A stretch of 53,976 nt of DNA from Verrucomicrobiota bacterium (GCA_902810735.1 CADDYX010000001.1:1-53976), one strand, 5' to 3'; counted from the first letter of the stretch, positions 1-9,541 are shown. Program-made: numbers and translations. Notes: generated from the letters alone by a model not told the origin.

Positions 1-1
1 T

Positions 2-343
2 GGCACGGTTGTGCGCCAAAAGAAAGCGTATCCGGTTTACGACGACGACTACTCGCGCCACGTGGCGATGGTGCGCGATGAGCTCGAGTCGAACTATCCG
101 AACCTGCACCTCGTCGGCCGCAACGGCATGCACAAGTACAACAACCAGGACCACGCGATGATGACGGCGATGCTCTGCGTGGAGAACATCCTCGCCGACA
201 CGAAGCTGTACGATCTGTGGCAGGTGAACGGCGACGCCGAATATCACGAAGCCGGCGAAGCCGCGGCGGAGGAAACGACGCGCAGCAGCGGGCGCCTCGT
301 TCCGCAGCGGGTCTCGACCGCGGAACTCGCTACCGAGAGCTGA
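2..343 (+). CDS. FAD-dependent oxidoreductase, C-terminal part (5' end outside window)
   Basis: The reading frame is open from the first bases, so this is the last ~113 residues of a longer gene; the GTG at 11 is internal. The segment VGRNGMHKYNNQDHAM and the following region resemble the C-terminus of NAD(P)/FAD-dependent oxidoreductases of the UDP-galactopyranose mutase/amine-oxidase-like group, where a late glycine-rich motif contacts FAD. The substrate cannot be told from the fragment. The tail after about residue 85 is Ala/Glu/Ser-rich and looks disordered. It ends with TGA at 341-343, immediately before a REP-like inverted pair, and converges on gcvP. The family assignment is by recognition of the motif only; a UDP-sugar mutase, which would fit the polysaccharide locus, is possible but unproven. 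Confidence 0.7.
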   Translation, partial: GTVVRQKKAYPVYDDDYSRHVAMVRDELESNYPNLHLVGRNGMHKYNNQDHAMMTAMLCVENILADTKLYDLWQVNGDAEYHEAGEAAAEETTRSSGRLVPQRVSTAELATES

Positions 344-347
344 TCCT

Positions 348-395
348 GTAGGGCGTTTCTGTGAAACGCCGCGGCGTTTGACACAGACGCGCTAC
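348..395. repeat. REP-like inverted pair (GTAG...CTAC) between convergent genes
   Basis: The element begins with GTAG (348-351) and ends with CTAC (392-395). Next to GTAG is a perfect hairpin with arms GGCGTTTC / GAAACGCC (352-359 and 363-370) and loop TGT. Next to CTAC is a second hairpin, GCGTTTG / CAGACGC (374-380 and 384-390), with one G-T mismatch and loop ACA. A GTAG foot plus a short palindrome is the layout of REP sequences recognised by RAYT (TnpA-REP) transposases in other bacteria. The TAG stop of gcvP (394-392 on the minus strand) is part of the right-hand GTAG. Between convergent genes it may act as a bidirectional terminator. No RAYT gene is present in the window. Confidence 0.7.
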
Positions 396-3241
396 AAGTT
401 TTCCATCGGCACACACGAGCAGAAGAGATTCCGATCGCCGTAGACGTTGTCGATCCGCGCGACGGCCGGCCAGAATTTTTGCTCGCGCGTCCATGGAGCG
501 GGAAAAGCAGCCTGCTCTCGCGAGTACGGCCGGTCCCATGATTCAGCGGTGACCTGCTGCGCGGTGTGCGGTGCATTTTTCAGCACGTTGTTCTGCCGAT
601 CGGCCCTGCCATCGACGATCTCTTGAATTTCCGCATGGATCGCGATCATCGCTTCGCAAAACCGGTCCAGCTCCGCTTTTGATTCACTCTCCGTCGGCTC
701 GACCATCATCGTACCGGCGACGGGCCATGACACGGTCGGCGCATGGAACCCGTAATCCATCAGGCGTTTTGCGACATCCTCGACTTCCACGCCGGCCGCT
801 TTCCACTGACGCAAATCGAGAATGCATTCATGCGCGACGAGGCCGCGTTTGCCGCGGAAGAGCACTGGAAAATACGGGTCGAGCCGCTTCGCGATATAAT
901 TCGCATTCAGGATCGCAATCTTCGTCGCCTGCGTCAGCCCTTCCGCACCCATCATGCGGATGTACATCCATGAGATGGTAAGAATGCTGGCGCTGCCGTA
1001 CGGCGCCGCGGTGACTGCGCCGACGCGTTTTCCTGGCAGGAAATCAACCAAATGTGGCGCGACGCCAATTGGCCCGACACCAGGCCCACCGCCGCCGTGC
1101 GGAATGCAAAAAGTTTTGTGCAGATTGAGATGGCAAACGTCGGGCCCGAAATCGCCCGGCCGGCAAAGCCCGACCTGCGCGTTCATGTTCGCGCCATCCA
1201 TGTAAACCTGCCCGCCGTGCGCGTGGACGATTTCGCAGATCTCGCGGATCGTCGGTTCGAACACTCCGTGGGTCGACGGATACGTCACCATCAGCGCGGC
1301 GAGATCGTCCCGATGTTGGTCGGCTTTGGCGCGCAGATCGGCGAGATCGATATCGCCATCTTTCAATGTCGCGATCGGCACGACCTTGAACCCCGCCATC
1401 ACCGCGCTCGCCGGGTTCGTGCCATGCGCAGAAGTCGGGATCAGGCAGACGTTTCGATGCGCTTCGCGGCGTGACGCATGATATTCGCGAATCGCGAGCA
1501 GCCCTGCGTACTCGCCCTGCGAGCCGGCGTTCGGCTGGAGTGAAACCGCCGCGAATCCGGTGATCTCCGCAAGCCATTGCTCGAGCTGATCGCACATTTC
1601 GCGGTAACCGATCGACTGATCCGCGGGCGCGAACGGATGCACCTTCGCAAACTCCGGCCACGACACCGGAAACATCTCAGCCGTCGCGTTGAGCTTCATC
1701 GTGCACGAGCCGAGCGGAATCATCGATGTAGTTAAGGAAAGGTCGCGCGACTCGAGCCGCCGCAGATAACGCAACATCTCCGTTTCGGTGTGATGCGTGT
1801 TGAACACCGGATGCGTCAGGTAGCGCGAGGTGCGCGACGACCATTGCGGAATCGGAAAATCGGAGCTGTCGATCTGATCATCGGCAAAGTCGCGCACGTG
1901 CGTGCCGCGAAAAATCGACATCAGCGTCTCGACGTCGGTGTCGGTTGTCGTTTCGTCGATCGAAATGCCGATCGCGTGCGGACCGAGCGCGCGAAGATCA
2001 CAGCCGGCATGCTCTGCCCGGCGCACGATTTCCGCCGAAGCCGCGTCGCCGAGATCGACGCGAATGGTGTCGAAGAAATGCTCGTGCTCGATTTTGAATC
2101 CGAGCTGGCGGAGACCAGTCGCGAGTTTTGCCGCGGTGGCGTGCACACGTTGCGCGATGTGGCGCAAACCGCGCGGGCCGTGGTAGACGGCATACATCGA
2201 AGCCATGACCGCGAGTAGCACCTGCGCCGTGCAGATATTGCTGGTCGCTTTGTCGCGTCGGATGTGCTGCTCGCGGGTTTGCAGCGCCAAACGATAACCG
2301 GGTCGCCCATCAGCGTCATGCGACACGCCGACGAGGCGGCCAGGGAGATGTCGTTTATGCTGATCACGGGTGGCCATGTAGGCGGCGTGCGGACCGCCGA
2401 ACCCGAGTGGAACGCCGAAGCGCTGCGTGCTGCCAATCGCTACATCCGCGCCGAATTCTCCCGGCGGTTTTAGCAACGTCAGCGCGAGAATGTCTGCCGC
2501 CACGACGAGCAAAGCGCCGGCTTCGTGCGCTGATTCCGCAAACGCTTCGTAGTTCTCGATCGCACCGTCAGTCGCGGGGTATTGGACCAGCGCGCCGAAG
2601 ACAGAATCGTCGAAGGCAAACGTGGAGAATCCGGCGACGCGAATCTCGATCCCGAGCGGCTTTGCCCGTGTCCGCAAGACTTCGATCGTTTGCGGATGGC
2701 AGTTGTCGGCCACGAAAAACGCCGACCGGCCTCGCACGACCGCGTGGCAGAGCGCCATCGCCTCCGCGGCCGCGGTTGCTTCGTCGAGCAGCGATGCGTT
2801 GGCGATGTCCAGCGCGGTCAGATCGGTGATCATCGTTTGGAAATTCACCAGCGCCTCAAGCCGGCCCTGCGCGATCTCCGCCTGATACGGCGTGTAGGCG
2901 GTGTACCAGCCGGGATTCTCGAAGATGTTCCGCTGAATCACCGGCGGGGTAACCGTGCCGTAGTAGCCGGCGCCGATAAACGAGCGCACGAGACGATTGC
3001 GCGATGCGATTGTGCGCAGCTCATCGAGCGCTTCGCGCTCCGACTTTGCCTCCGGCAAATTCAACGGCCGATTCAGCCGGATGTTCGCCGGCACGGTGGC
3101 GTCGATCAGCGCGTCGAGCGAATCGTAGCCGACCGCGGCGAGCATCTCCTCAACGCTGTTCGAATTCGGGCCGATGTGGCGGCGCGCGAATGATCCGCTT
3201 GCGGCGCGATTTGCCGAGGAATCAGTCGCTGCGCGATGCAT
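392..3241 (-). CDS. gcvP: glycine dehydrogenase (decarboxylating), P-protein of the glycine cleavage system
   Basis: A 949-residue protein matching the full-length single-chain P-protein. It decarboxylates glycine using pyridoxal phosphate and passes the aminomethyl group to lipoyl H-protein in the cytoplasm. The N-terminal RRHIGPN motif is typical, and the PLP-binding lysine is Lys709 in [16 protein letters not shown], the standard C-terminal catalytic half. The ATG at 3241 lies 29 bases after the ilvA stop and has a weak AGGG about eight bases upstream, so the two genes are probably co-transcribed. No gcvT or gcvH is visible here; in many genomes those genes adjoin gcvP. The TAG stop is contributed by a REP-like element, which may have replaced the original C-terminus by a residue or two. 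Identity is secure. Confidence 0.97.
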   Translation of the reverse strand: MHRAATDSSANRAASGSFARRHIGPNSNSVEEMLAAVGYDSLDALIDATVPANIRLNRPLNLPEAKSEREALDELRTIASRNRLVRSFIGAGYYGTVTPPVIQRNIFENPGWYTAYTPYQAEIAQGRLEALVNFQTMITDLTALDIANASLLDEATAAAEAMALCHAVVRGRSAFFVADNCHPQTIEVLRTRAKPLGIEIRVAGFSTFAFDDSVFGALVQYPATDGAIENYEAFAESAHEAGALLVVAADILALTLLKPPGEFGADVAIGSTQRFGVPLGFGGPHAAYMATRDQHKRHLPGRLVGVSHDADGRPGYRLALQTREQHIRRDKATSNICTAQVLLAVMASMYAVYHGPRGLRHIAQRVHATAAKLATGLRQLGFKIEHEHFFDTIRVDLGDAASAEIVRRAEHAGCDLRALGPHAIGISIDETTTDTDVETLMSIFRGTHVRDFADDQIDSSDFPIPQWSSRTSRYLTHPVFNTHHTETEMLRYLRRLESRDLSLTTSMIPLGSCTMKLNATAEMFPVSWPEFAKVHPFAPADQSIGYREMCDQLEQWLAEITGFAAVSLQPNAGSQGEYAGLLAIREYHASRREAHRNVCLIPTSAHGTNPASAVMAGFKVVPIATLKDGDIDLADLRAKADQHRDDLAALMVTYPSTHGVFEPTIREICEIVHAHGGQVYMDGANMNAQVGLCRPGDFGPDVCHLNLHKTFCIPHGGGGPGVGPIGVAPHLVDFLPGKRVGAVTAAPYGSASILTISWMYIRMMGAEGLTQATKIAILNANYIAKRLDPYFPVLFRGKRGLVAHECILDLRQWKAAGVEVEDVAKRLMDYGFHAPTVSWPVAGTMMVEPTESESKAELDRFCEAMIAIHAEIQEIVDGRADRQNNVLKNAPHTAQQVTAESWDRPYSREQAAFPAPWTREQKFWPAVARIDNVYGDRNLFCSCVPMENL

Positions 3242-3270
3242 GCGTGACCCTACGGAAAGCGATTAGTGCT

Positions 3271-4482
3271 TCAACTCGCGTCGGACGTTTCGATGCCATG
3301 GCCGCGGAGACGCTCGCGAACTTCGGCGAGGTGTTGATGGTTGCGCGTCTCAATCGTGCAGAGGACCTCAACGGCGGAAACATCGGAGCCTGCGAACGCG
3401 CGGTCGTGCACCACTTGCTTGATGCTGGCGCCGGCGGCCGCGATTTGCCGCGTCAGATAGGCCAGACCGCCGGGCCGGTCGCTGATCATGGCGCGGAAGC
3501 GGGCGAGTCGGCCGTCAGCTACGAGCCCGCGCTCGATGACGCGGCTGAGAATATTCGGATCGATATTTCCGCCGGAGAAAAGCAGGACGACGCGCTTGCC
3601 TGCGAGCTCCTCGAGCTGACCGGATAGACAACCCGCGAGCGGCGCCGCGCCGCCTCCTTCGACGACAGTTTTCTCGAGCTCAACGATGCGCAGAATGGCG
3701 ACCGCGATGAGCTCTTCCGAAACGACGATCGTTTTGTCGACGAGCGACGCTGCGGTCGAAAACGCATTGCCGCCGACCTGCGGAATCGCAAGGCCGTCGG
3801 CGAGTGTCGGCTGTGTTTCAATCTTCAACGGACGACCAGCTTTCATTGCTGCAGAGAAACTGGCGACGTTGTCGGCTTCGACGGCGACGATTTTCACCTT
3901 CGGCCGCAGCGTTTTCACCGCCAGAGCGACACCGGCGAGCAAGCCGCCGCCGCCGACCGGGACGACGACCGCGTCGAGATCTGGCACTTGTTCGATAATT
4001 TCGAGACCGAGTGTTCCCTGGCCGGTGATGATCGCCGGATCGTCGTAACCGTCAACGTAGGCGAGGCCGCGCTCGTCCGCGATTTGGTGCGCGTGTGCTT
4101 TCGCTTCGCCAAAATCGTTGCCGTGCAAAACGACAGTGGCGCCGAGCTTCTGGCAATTGCTCACTTTGATCAGAGGCGCAAATCGCGGCATCACGACCGT
4201 GGCCGGGACGCCGACCAATCGCCCCTGGTAAGCGAGCGCCTGCGCGTGATTGCCAGCGGACGCCGCGATCACACCGCGCGTCTGTTGCTCAGGCGAGAGC
4301 TGCGCGAGCGCGTTGCGTGCGCCGCGTTCTTTGAAGCTTCCAGTGCGCTGCAGATTCTCGAGCTTCGAGTAGATCTGCATCCCGGTGATCTCGCTCAGCG
4401 CGATCGAATGCCGGCACGGTGTGCAATCTACGGCGCCGCGAATGCGCTCGCGCGCGGCTTCGATCTCGGTGAATGAAACCAC
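3271..4482 (-). CDS. ilvA: threonine ammonia-lyase (threonine dehydratase) with C-terminal ACT domain
   Basis: This 403-residue PLP enzyme converts threonine to 2-oxobutanoate and ammonia, feeding isoleucine synthesis or threonine catabolism. The PLP lysine is Lys51 in TGSFKERGA; SAGNHAQ (about 75-81) and the phosphate-binding VGGGGLLAG loop are intact. The last ~75 residues form a single ACT-like regulatory domain, the 'medium form' of about 400 residues rather than the ~510-residue biosynthetic IlvA. The start is GTG at 4482. A good sigma-70 promoter ends five bases before it, so the transcript may be leaderless. gcvP follows after 29 bases, so threonine and glycine breakdown could be co-regulated. 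Confidence 0.95.
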   Translation of the reverse strand: MVSFTEIEAARERIRGAVDCTPCRHSIALSEITGMQIYSKLENLQRTGSFKERGARNALAQLSPEQQTRGVIAASAGNHAQALAYQGRLVGVPATVVMPRFAPLIKVSNCQKLGATVVLHGNDFGEAKAHAHQIADERGLAYVDGYDDPAIITGQGTLGLEIIEQVPDLDAVVVPVGGGGLLAGVALAVKTLRPKVKIVAVEADNVASFSAAMKAGRPLKIETQPTLADGLAIPQVGGNAFSTAASLVDKTIVVSEELIAVAILRIVELEKTVVEGGGAAPLAGCLSGQLEELAGKRVVLLFSGGNIDPNILSRVIERGLVADGRLARFRAMISDRPGGLAYLTRQIAAAGASIKQVVHDRAFAGSDVSAVEVLCTIETRNHQHLAEVRERLRGHGIETSDAS

Positions 4483-4487
4483 GCGCG

Positions 4488-4516
4488 TTCATATACTGTA
4501 GAGGCAGTTGTGCCAA
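4488..4516 (-). promoter_or_regulatory. predicted sigma-70 promoter of ilvA-gcvP
   Basis: On the minus strand, TTGGCA (4516-4511) and TATGAA (4493-4488) are separated by 17 bases, close to the sigma-70 consensus. Only five bases lie between the -10 box and the GTG start, so transcription should begin at or next to the start codon. That implies a leaderless mRNA, or a true start further inside the gene. This is a prediction from sequence only. Confidence 0.55.
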
Positions 4517-4565
4517 CCGCCGGCAGTCGAAGCTCGCGTCGGCTTCTCCGAGCGCGACCCGCCGA

Positions 4566-6230
4566 TTAGGCGTCGAGCGCCTGGCGGACCTTGGTCGCGA
4601 GCTGCTCCGGATCGAATGGCTTGGGCAGAAAATAAATTTCCTGGTCGCAACCTTGGACGAACTGGAGCGCCTGATCGAGATAGCCTGAGATGAAGATCAC
4701 CTTGGTGTTCGGGCTGGTCCTGGCAAGCCATTTGGCGAAATCGCGACCACTCATCTCCGGCATCATGATGTCGGTCAGCAGAAGATCGACAGGTTTGTCG
4801 CCGCGTTCGCTGATCAGCCGCTGCGCGTCATCCCCTTTTGCGGCCTCGATGACATCGTAGCCGAGCGAACGAAGGACCCGGACGGAGACGTGGCGGACGC
4901 TGACGTCATCTTCGAGGACGAGAATGCTTTCAGTACCGCCGTGGAGGTTTTTCGCCGATGCACGCTTGTACGCTGGCGGCGGCGGCGGCGCGACTTTCGG
5001 CAGGTAAATCGTGACCGTCGTGCCGTGCGTGGCATCGCTGTTCACGTAAAGATCGCCGCCGCTTTGCCGCACAATACCGAAACTTGTTGCGAGGCCGAGA
5101 CCGCTCGCCACCTGCTCGTGCTTCGTCGTGAAGAACGGCTCGAACAAGTGTTCCTTGGCTTCCTCGCTCATGCCGATACCCGTGTCGCCGACGCTGATCG
5201 CGACGTATTCACCGCACGGCAACGGCTCGTACCCCATGCCCGGCATTGTCTCACTCGAGATCTGCGCGACAGACGTCCGCAACGTCAGCTGACCGCCGCG
5301 AGGCATCGCGTCGCGAGCATTTACGGCAAGGTTCAATATCACCTGCCCGAGGTCGTTCGGATCGACCTGGATGTGCGCGCCGTGTCGATGCTGATGCAAT
5401 TCGCACACGATCCGGATGTTTTCGCCAAGCAGACGCAAGAGCGAGCGCTCCAGGTTGGTCACGACCGAGTTAACTTCGACCACGCGTGGCGCAGCCGGAT
5501 GCCTCCGGCTGAATGCGAGCAGCTGGCTGGTCAGGGCCGACGCGCGCCCCGCAGCGTTGCGGATTTCGCTGACGTGATCGGCGACCGCGCCCCTGAGCTT
5601 CAGCTCGTTCAGGAGCAGATCGCTGTAACCAAGGATTGTCGTTAAAAAATTGTTGAAATCATGCGCCATTCCGCCGGCGAGCTGGCCGAATGCCTCCATC
5701 TTTTGCGCGCGCGACATCTGATCGTGCAGATGCTTGCGCGCAGTGATGTCCATGAGCGACGCGACGAATTGCTCTGCCGCGCCAGTTTGGTCGCGGGTGA
5801 TGGCGGCGCGCTCGAGAATATCGGCGCATGAGCCATCGCTTCGGCGGACGCGGTACTCGCCACTCCAGAGCGCCGCGTCGCCGCTAAGCGCTTCGTGGAT
5901 GCTGCGCGCGACGCGCGACCGATCGTCGGGATGGATCTGCTGCTGCCAGAAGCGGACCGTTGCCGTCGCCGCGTCCGGTTTGTAACCGAGCAATTCTTCC
6001 AGACCCTGTGGCCAGGAAACCTCGCCCGTTTTTACATTCCAAATCCGAATTGCATCATTCGTAGCCCGCGCAAGCAGCGTAGAATATTCTTCGCTTTGAG
6101 CCGGGCGACGCGATGCTGGATGATCTTTGCTTTCATGATTGTGGGGCAGTGGCTTGGTTGAGTTCTCTTTCTCGAGGTGAGGACCGGCGGGTCTTTCGTC
6201 GGTTGCCTGAAAATCGAGTTTTGCGCGCAT
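4566..6230 (-). CDS. PAS-domain hybrid sensor histidine kinase with C-terminal receiver
   Basis: Cytoplasmic-looking hybrid kinase of 554 residues from the ATG at 6230. Order: short variable N-terminus, a PAS domain with PAC motif (about 48-165), a HisKA box with phospho-acceptor His190 in GGMAHDFNNFL, a HATPase domain with N box (NLAVNARDAM), DTGIGM and GLGLATS, a proline-rich linker, then a receiver with phospho-acceptor Asp in LLLTDIMMPEMSG and conserved Lys in LPKPFDP. No membrane segment is seen, so the signal is probably internal. The frame stays open to an ATG at 6359 (597 aa), but those extra residues look non-conserved and would overlap the start of the divergent dehydrogenase, so I prefer 6230. 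Output target unknown. Confidence 0.88.
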   Translation of the reverse strand: MRAKLDFQATDERPAGPHLEKENSTKPLPHNHESKDHPASRRPAQSEEYSTLLARATNDAIRIWNVKTGEVSWPQGLEELLGYKPDAATATVRFWQQQIHPDDRSRVARSIHEALSGDAALWSGEYRVRRSDGSCADILERAAITRDQTGAAEQFVASLMDITARKHLHDQMSRAQKMEAFGQLAGGMAHDFNNFLTTILGYSDLLLNELKLRGAVADHVSEIRNAAGRASALTSQLLAFSRRHPAAPRVVEVNSVVTNLERSLLRLLGENIRIVCELHQHRHGAHIQVDPNDLGQVILNLAVNARDAMPRGGQLTLRTSVAQISSETMPGMGYEPLPCGEYVAISVGDTGIGMSEEAKEHLFEPFFTTKHEQVASGLGLATSFGIVRQSGGDLYVNSDATHGTTVTIYLPKVAPPPPPAYKRASAKNLHGGTESILVLEDDVSVRHVSVRVLRSLGYDVIEAAKGDDAQRLISERGDKPVDLLLTDIMMPEMSGRDFAKWLARTSPNTKVIFISGYLDQALQFVQGCDQEIYFLPKPFDPEQLATKVRQALDA

Positions 6231-6348
6231 CCTCAGGAAGCCGGTTCCCGGCAGGTCCAAGTAGCTAGTTCTATGCCTCTGCTGCCGCGCGCCCTCTGCG
6301 GAATCGGCTTGCCTTTTGCCGCACGCGAAACCAATCGTGCACTCGCTC

Positions 6349-7176
6349 ATGAGCAGCATCGATCGGATTGATCCCGCAAAGCCGCTGAAGAATCAGAAGG
6401 CGCTCGTCACCGGCGCAAACTCGGGAATCGGCGAAGGTTGCGCGATCGCACTCGGTGCGGCGGGTGCCGCTGTCGTAGTCAACTACCGGTCGAATCCGGA
6501 AGAGGCCGAGCGCGTTGTCGGACTGATCAAAGATGCCGGTGGTGAGGCGATCGCGATTCGCGCCGACGTCAGCGATGAAGGCGAAGTCCAGGCGATGTTC
6601 TCGAAGGCGATCGCGACGTTTGGGACTGTCGACATTCTCGTGAACAATGCCGGCCTCCAGCAGGACGCGCCTTTTCAGGAGATGACGCTCAAACAGTGGA
6701 ACACCGTCATCGGCGTCAATCTGACCGGGCAGTTCCTCTGCGCGCGCGAGGCGGTGCGCGAATTTCTGCGTCGCGGCGTTGTCCCGGAAGTGTCGCGCGC
6801 AGCGGGCAAGATCATCTGCATGAGCTCAGTTCACGAAGTGATCCCGTGGGGCGGGCATGTGAATTACGCCGCGTCGAAAGGCGGGATCATGCAGTTGATG
6901 AAGAGCATGGCCCAGGAGCTGGCGCCGCAGAAAATCCGCGTCAACAGCATCGGCCCGGGCGCCATCAAGACGCCGATCAATCGCGCGGCGTGGGAAACGC
7001 CGGAAGCACTCGCTTCGTTGCTGACGCTGATTCCTGACGGTCGTGTCGGCGAGCCGGAGGACATCGCGCGCGCGGCTGTTTGGCTCGCATCGGACGCCTC
7101 AGATTATGTGACGGGGCAGACGCTGTTCGTCGATGGCGGGATGACGCTGTATCCCGGCTTCGCGACCGGCGGGTAG
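6349..7176 (+). CDS. short-chain dehydrogenase/reductase, glucose 1-dehydrogenase-like
   Basis: A 275-residue classical SDR. The Rossmann nucleotide motif TGANSGIG is at 21-28, NNAG marks the core, and the catalytic residues are Ser160, Tyr173 and Lys177 in YAASK. The C-terminal SDYVTGQTLFVDGGM is the usual substrate-loop/dimer region. The overall pattern is closest to the 'glucose 1-dehydrogenase' type, but SDR substrates cannot be deduced from sequence. The ATG at 6349 is preferred over 6316 because the family normally begins shortly before the Rossmann strand. It is divergent from the histidine kinase and about 280 bases upstream of the polysaccharide locus, to which it may or may not belong. 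Confidence 0.9.
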   Translation: MSSIDRIDPAKPLKNQKALVTGANSGIGEGCAIALGAAGAAVVVNYRSNPEEAERVVGLIKDAGGEAIAIRADVSDEGEVQAMFSKAIATFGTVDILVNNAGLQQDAPFQEMTLKQWNTVIGVNLTGQFLCAREAVREFLRRGVVPEVSRAAGKIICMSSVHEVIPWGGHVNYAASKGGIMQLMKSMAQELAPQKIRVNSIGPGAIKTPINRAAWETPEALASLLTLIPDGRVGEPEDIARAAVWLASDASDYVTGQTLFVDGGMTLYPGFATGG

Positions 7177-7457
7177 TAGAGGAACGATTTCGCGCGCGGC
7201 TGAACTGCGCAGAGTCACCGCGGAACTCTCCACGAGGCAAAACGCTGCGGTCGCAGGGCATTTCGGAGGCGATTTCGCTTGCTGCATCCGCCAAGTGTCG
7301 GTAAAAAAGACGCCCAAATCTCTCGTGCTCAACTTTAAACCAACGGATCCGAACAGCGGATGGGGCCGGCTGCGCAGCAGTCGTGTCCTCGCGCCGTCGC
7401 CCGTTCGAGCATTTTTCTGGTACCACATCTGCTAACGATCAACACGGACTGACCTCT
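7177..7457. other. 281-base intergenic region upstream of the polysaccharide locus
   Basis: No credible gene is visible on either strand. Two small inverted repeats are present: ATCCG-aacag-CGGAT (7347-7361) and CTGCG-gt-CGCAG (7245-7256). A run of six A residues lies near 7303. This is the obvious place for the promoter and any regulatory leader of the exopolysaccharide operon, but I could not identify a convincing -35/-10 pair or a known riboswitch fold. Confidence 0.5.
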
Positions 7458-8825
7458 ATGCGCAGTAACTCAACCCTTCACTGCTACGCTGTCTCTGCCC
7501 GGAGGCTTGGCCTCGCTTTGACGCTTTCACTCTGTTGCGCCGCCACGGCGGTGCGCGCGCAGGATGCAGTCCGTCCGTCTCTGGCGGGCGAAGCCGCCTC
7601 CGAAGCGCGACGGCAATCAATCGACCATATCCCGTACAACCTGATGGTTGGCCCGGTTCGGTTGCGCGTCAGCGCGACCGCCGGTTTCGAGTACAACGAC
7701 AACGTCAATCTCGCTTCGGACGAGACGGAGACGTTTCTCACCCCGGGTGGACTCGTCACCCTGAGCACGGACCAGCAGAGCGATTTCATTTTTCGTCCGC
7801 AGGCGAATCTCGACCTGATCTGGCCCATCACGCAGTTGAACACGCTGCGGCTCGATCTCGGTGTCGGCTACGCAGTCTACTTCGATCACCCGGAGTACAA
7901 CACGAACGGCGTCCTCGTTTCGCCGAACTCAGCGCTCTCGTTTGATGTTTTCGTCGGCGACTTCCGGATCAACTTCCACGATCGCTTCTCGCTCGAGCAG
8001 GACCCGGTCGCTGAAATCGGCCTCAGCAACGTGGCTGACTACGGGCGCTTCCAGAACACCGCCGGCGTCTCTGCACTGTGGGATTTGAACCAGGCCGTCG
8101 TCACGCTCGGTTACGACCATTACACCTTCATCTCGACGACCGATGCGTTCGATTACCTGGACCGCAACGCGGAGGAGCTCGCTGCGACCATCTCATTCAC
8201 CCTCACCAACACGACCGGCGTCGGGCTCGAGAGCGCGTTCGTGCACACCTATTACGACGACGATATCCTGAACGACAACGACACCTACAGCATCGGCGCG
8301 TTTTTCGAGACGCAGGTTACGAACTATCTGAAGGTGCGCGTCGCCGGCGGTTACCAGACGATCCAATTCGACAACACCGGGATTGTTAACGACCCGCACG
8401 ACCTCAATGACTACTACGCGAATGCGCTGATCTCCCACCGGATCAACGCGCAGATCACGCAGACGCTCTCAGCCGGTCACGAGAGCCAGCTCGGCGTCAA
8501 CTCGAATTACGTGACGCTGAATTATATTCGTCACACCGCGACCTGGAATATCTTCCTGCACACGCTGCTTTCGACGGAGCTCTTCTATGAAGACGCCGAC
8601 GATTCCGGTGGATTCGGCCAGATTCCGGGAACCACGATCAACTTCTTCAATCCGTTCGTCGCGGAGCACATTCACCGCTACGGCGGCGCATTCACGGTCG
8701 GTTATCAGCTGACGAAGCACGTCACGCTCGGCGTCCGCTATCAGTACACGCAGAAAGATTCCGATCAGCCGCTGCGCGATTATCGGCAGAACCGGATCGG
8801 CATCGACGGCACCTACAGTTTCTAA
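7458..8825 (+). CDS. outer-membrane beta-barrel protein of the polysaccharide locus (putative beta-barrel porin 2 type)
   Basis: A 455-residue protein with an N-terminal signal peptide (hydrophobic LGLALTLSLCCAATAVRA, probable cleavage after ARA/VRA-Q). The rest consists of alternating amphipathic strands rich in Tyr, Asn, Asp and Thr, ending in Phe (GTYSF), the usual recognition signal for beta-barrel assembly. It resembles the BBP2-like barrels found at the head of exopolysaccharide clusters. The ATG at 7458 is chosen because it puts the signal peptide at the N-terminus; the frame extends back to 7383 without coding features. It lies 30 bases upstream of the short Wza-like export protein, so it may supply the outer-membrane pore. 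Family is fairly sure; transport role is inferred from position. Confidence 0.8.
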   Translation: MRSNSTLHCYAVSARRLGLALTLSLCCAATAVRAQDAVRPSLAGEAASEARRQSIDHIPYNLMVGPVRLRVSATAGFEYNDNVNLASDETETFLTPGGLVTLSTDQQSDFIFRPQANLDLIWPITQLNTLRLDLGVGYAVYFDHPEYNTNGVLVSPNSALSFDVFVGDFRINFHDRFSLEQDPVAEIGLSNVADYGRFQNTAGVSALWDLNQAVVTLGYDHYTFISTTDAFDYLDRNAEELAATISFTLTNTTGVGLESAFVHTYYDDDILNDNDTYSIGAFFETQVTNYLKVRVAGGYQTIQFDNTGIVNDPHDLNDYYANALISHRINAQITQTLSAGHESQLGVNSNYVTLNYIRHTATWNIFLHTLLSTELFYEDADDSGGFGQIPGTTINFFNPFVAEHIHRYGGAFTVGYQLTKHVTLGVRYQYTQKDSDQPLRDYRQNRIGIDGTYSF

Positions 8826-8855
8826 ATCGCAAACAGGGATAAACGGGTAATTCAC

Positions 8856-9536
8856 ATGAGACGTTGGTGGTATACAGGCATCGCAATTTTCGCCCTCGGA
8901 ACGAGCATCTCCGGTCGAGCGCAGGATAACGCTTCACCGATGCCATCGATCCCGAAGGCGGCGCCGACCGACCTCCCGACCACGAGCACGGTGATGCTGA
9001 CGAATTCGATGTCGGTGCTCGACGACAAGAAGCGACTCGGCCCGAACGATTACGTCAGCTTCCGCGTGGTTGAGGATCGCGATAATGAATCGCAGCACCT
9101 GCGCGTGAACGACAATGGCGAGCTTGAAGTGCCATATGCCGGGCTTGTTCCCGCGGCCGGCCGCACCTGCAAGGAAGTCGCTTACGCGGTCAAAGCGGCC
9201 CTCGAGCGCGAGTATTACTACCATGCAACTGTCATCATGGCCGTGGATCGCATCAGCGAAAAATCGCGCGGCAAGGTTTACGTGACGGGCAGCGTAAAAG
9301 GACAGGGGCCTCAGGAGATTCCAGCTGACGAGACATACACAGTCAGTAAAGCCATCATCCGCGCCGGCGGCTTTGGCGATTTTGCGGACAAGAAAAAAGT
9401 GAAGCTTACCCGCAAGGACGGGACGAGCTACATCATTGATTTGCGGCGCGTGATCGAGCAGGGACGCACGGAGGAAGACGTTGTGCTCCAGCCGGATGAC
9501 CAGATCAATGTGCCGCAACGGCTGATTAACTGGTAA
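8856..9536 (+). CDS. polysaccharide export protein, short Wza/OPX type
   Basis: 226 residues with a Sec signal peptide (WYTGIAIFALGTSISGRAQ). A polysaccharide-export domain (about 58-135, beginning LGPNDYVSFRV) is followed by a single SLBB-like domain (about 140-215, VYVTGSVKGQGPQEIP). There is no lipobox cysteine and no C-terminal amphipathic helix of the kind that forms the outer-membrane pore in E. coli Wza. The protein is therefore a short, periplasmic OPX form. It sits between the beta-barrel and the Wzc-like co-polymerase, five bases before the latter, which fits a three-part envelope-spanning exporter. Assignment of domain is firm; the exact architecture is inference. Confidence 0.88.
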   Translation: MRRWWYTGIAIFALGTSISGRAQDNASPMPSIPKAAPTDLPTTSTVMLTNSMSVLDDKKRLGPNDYVSFRVVEDRDNESQHLRVNDNGELEVPYAGLVPAAGRTCKEVAYAVKAALEREYYYHATVIMAVDRISEKSRGKVYVTGSVKGQGPQEIPADETYTVSKAIIRAGGFGDFADKKKVKLTRKDGTSYIIDLRRVIEQGRTEEDVVLQPDDQINVPQRLINW

Positions 9537-9541
9537 TTCTC

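Noticed and set aside
4498-4514. GTAG followed by GGCA-GTTG-TGCC upstream of ilvA as a further REP copy
   Set aside because: Stem of only four pairs, no inverted partner, and it overlaps a good promoter; probably chance.
6231-6359. N-terminal extension of the hybrid histidine kinase to ATG 6359
   Set aside because: The extra 43 residues look like translated intergenic sequence and would overlap the divergent dehydrogenase start.
7177-7457. Riboswitch (glycine or c-di-GMP type) before the polysaccharide locus
   Set aside because: None of the conserved core sequences of these classes is visible; only two small hairpins are present.
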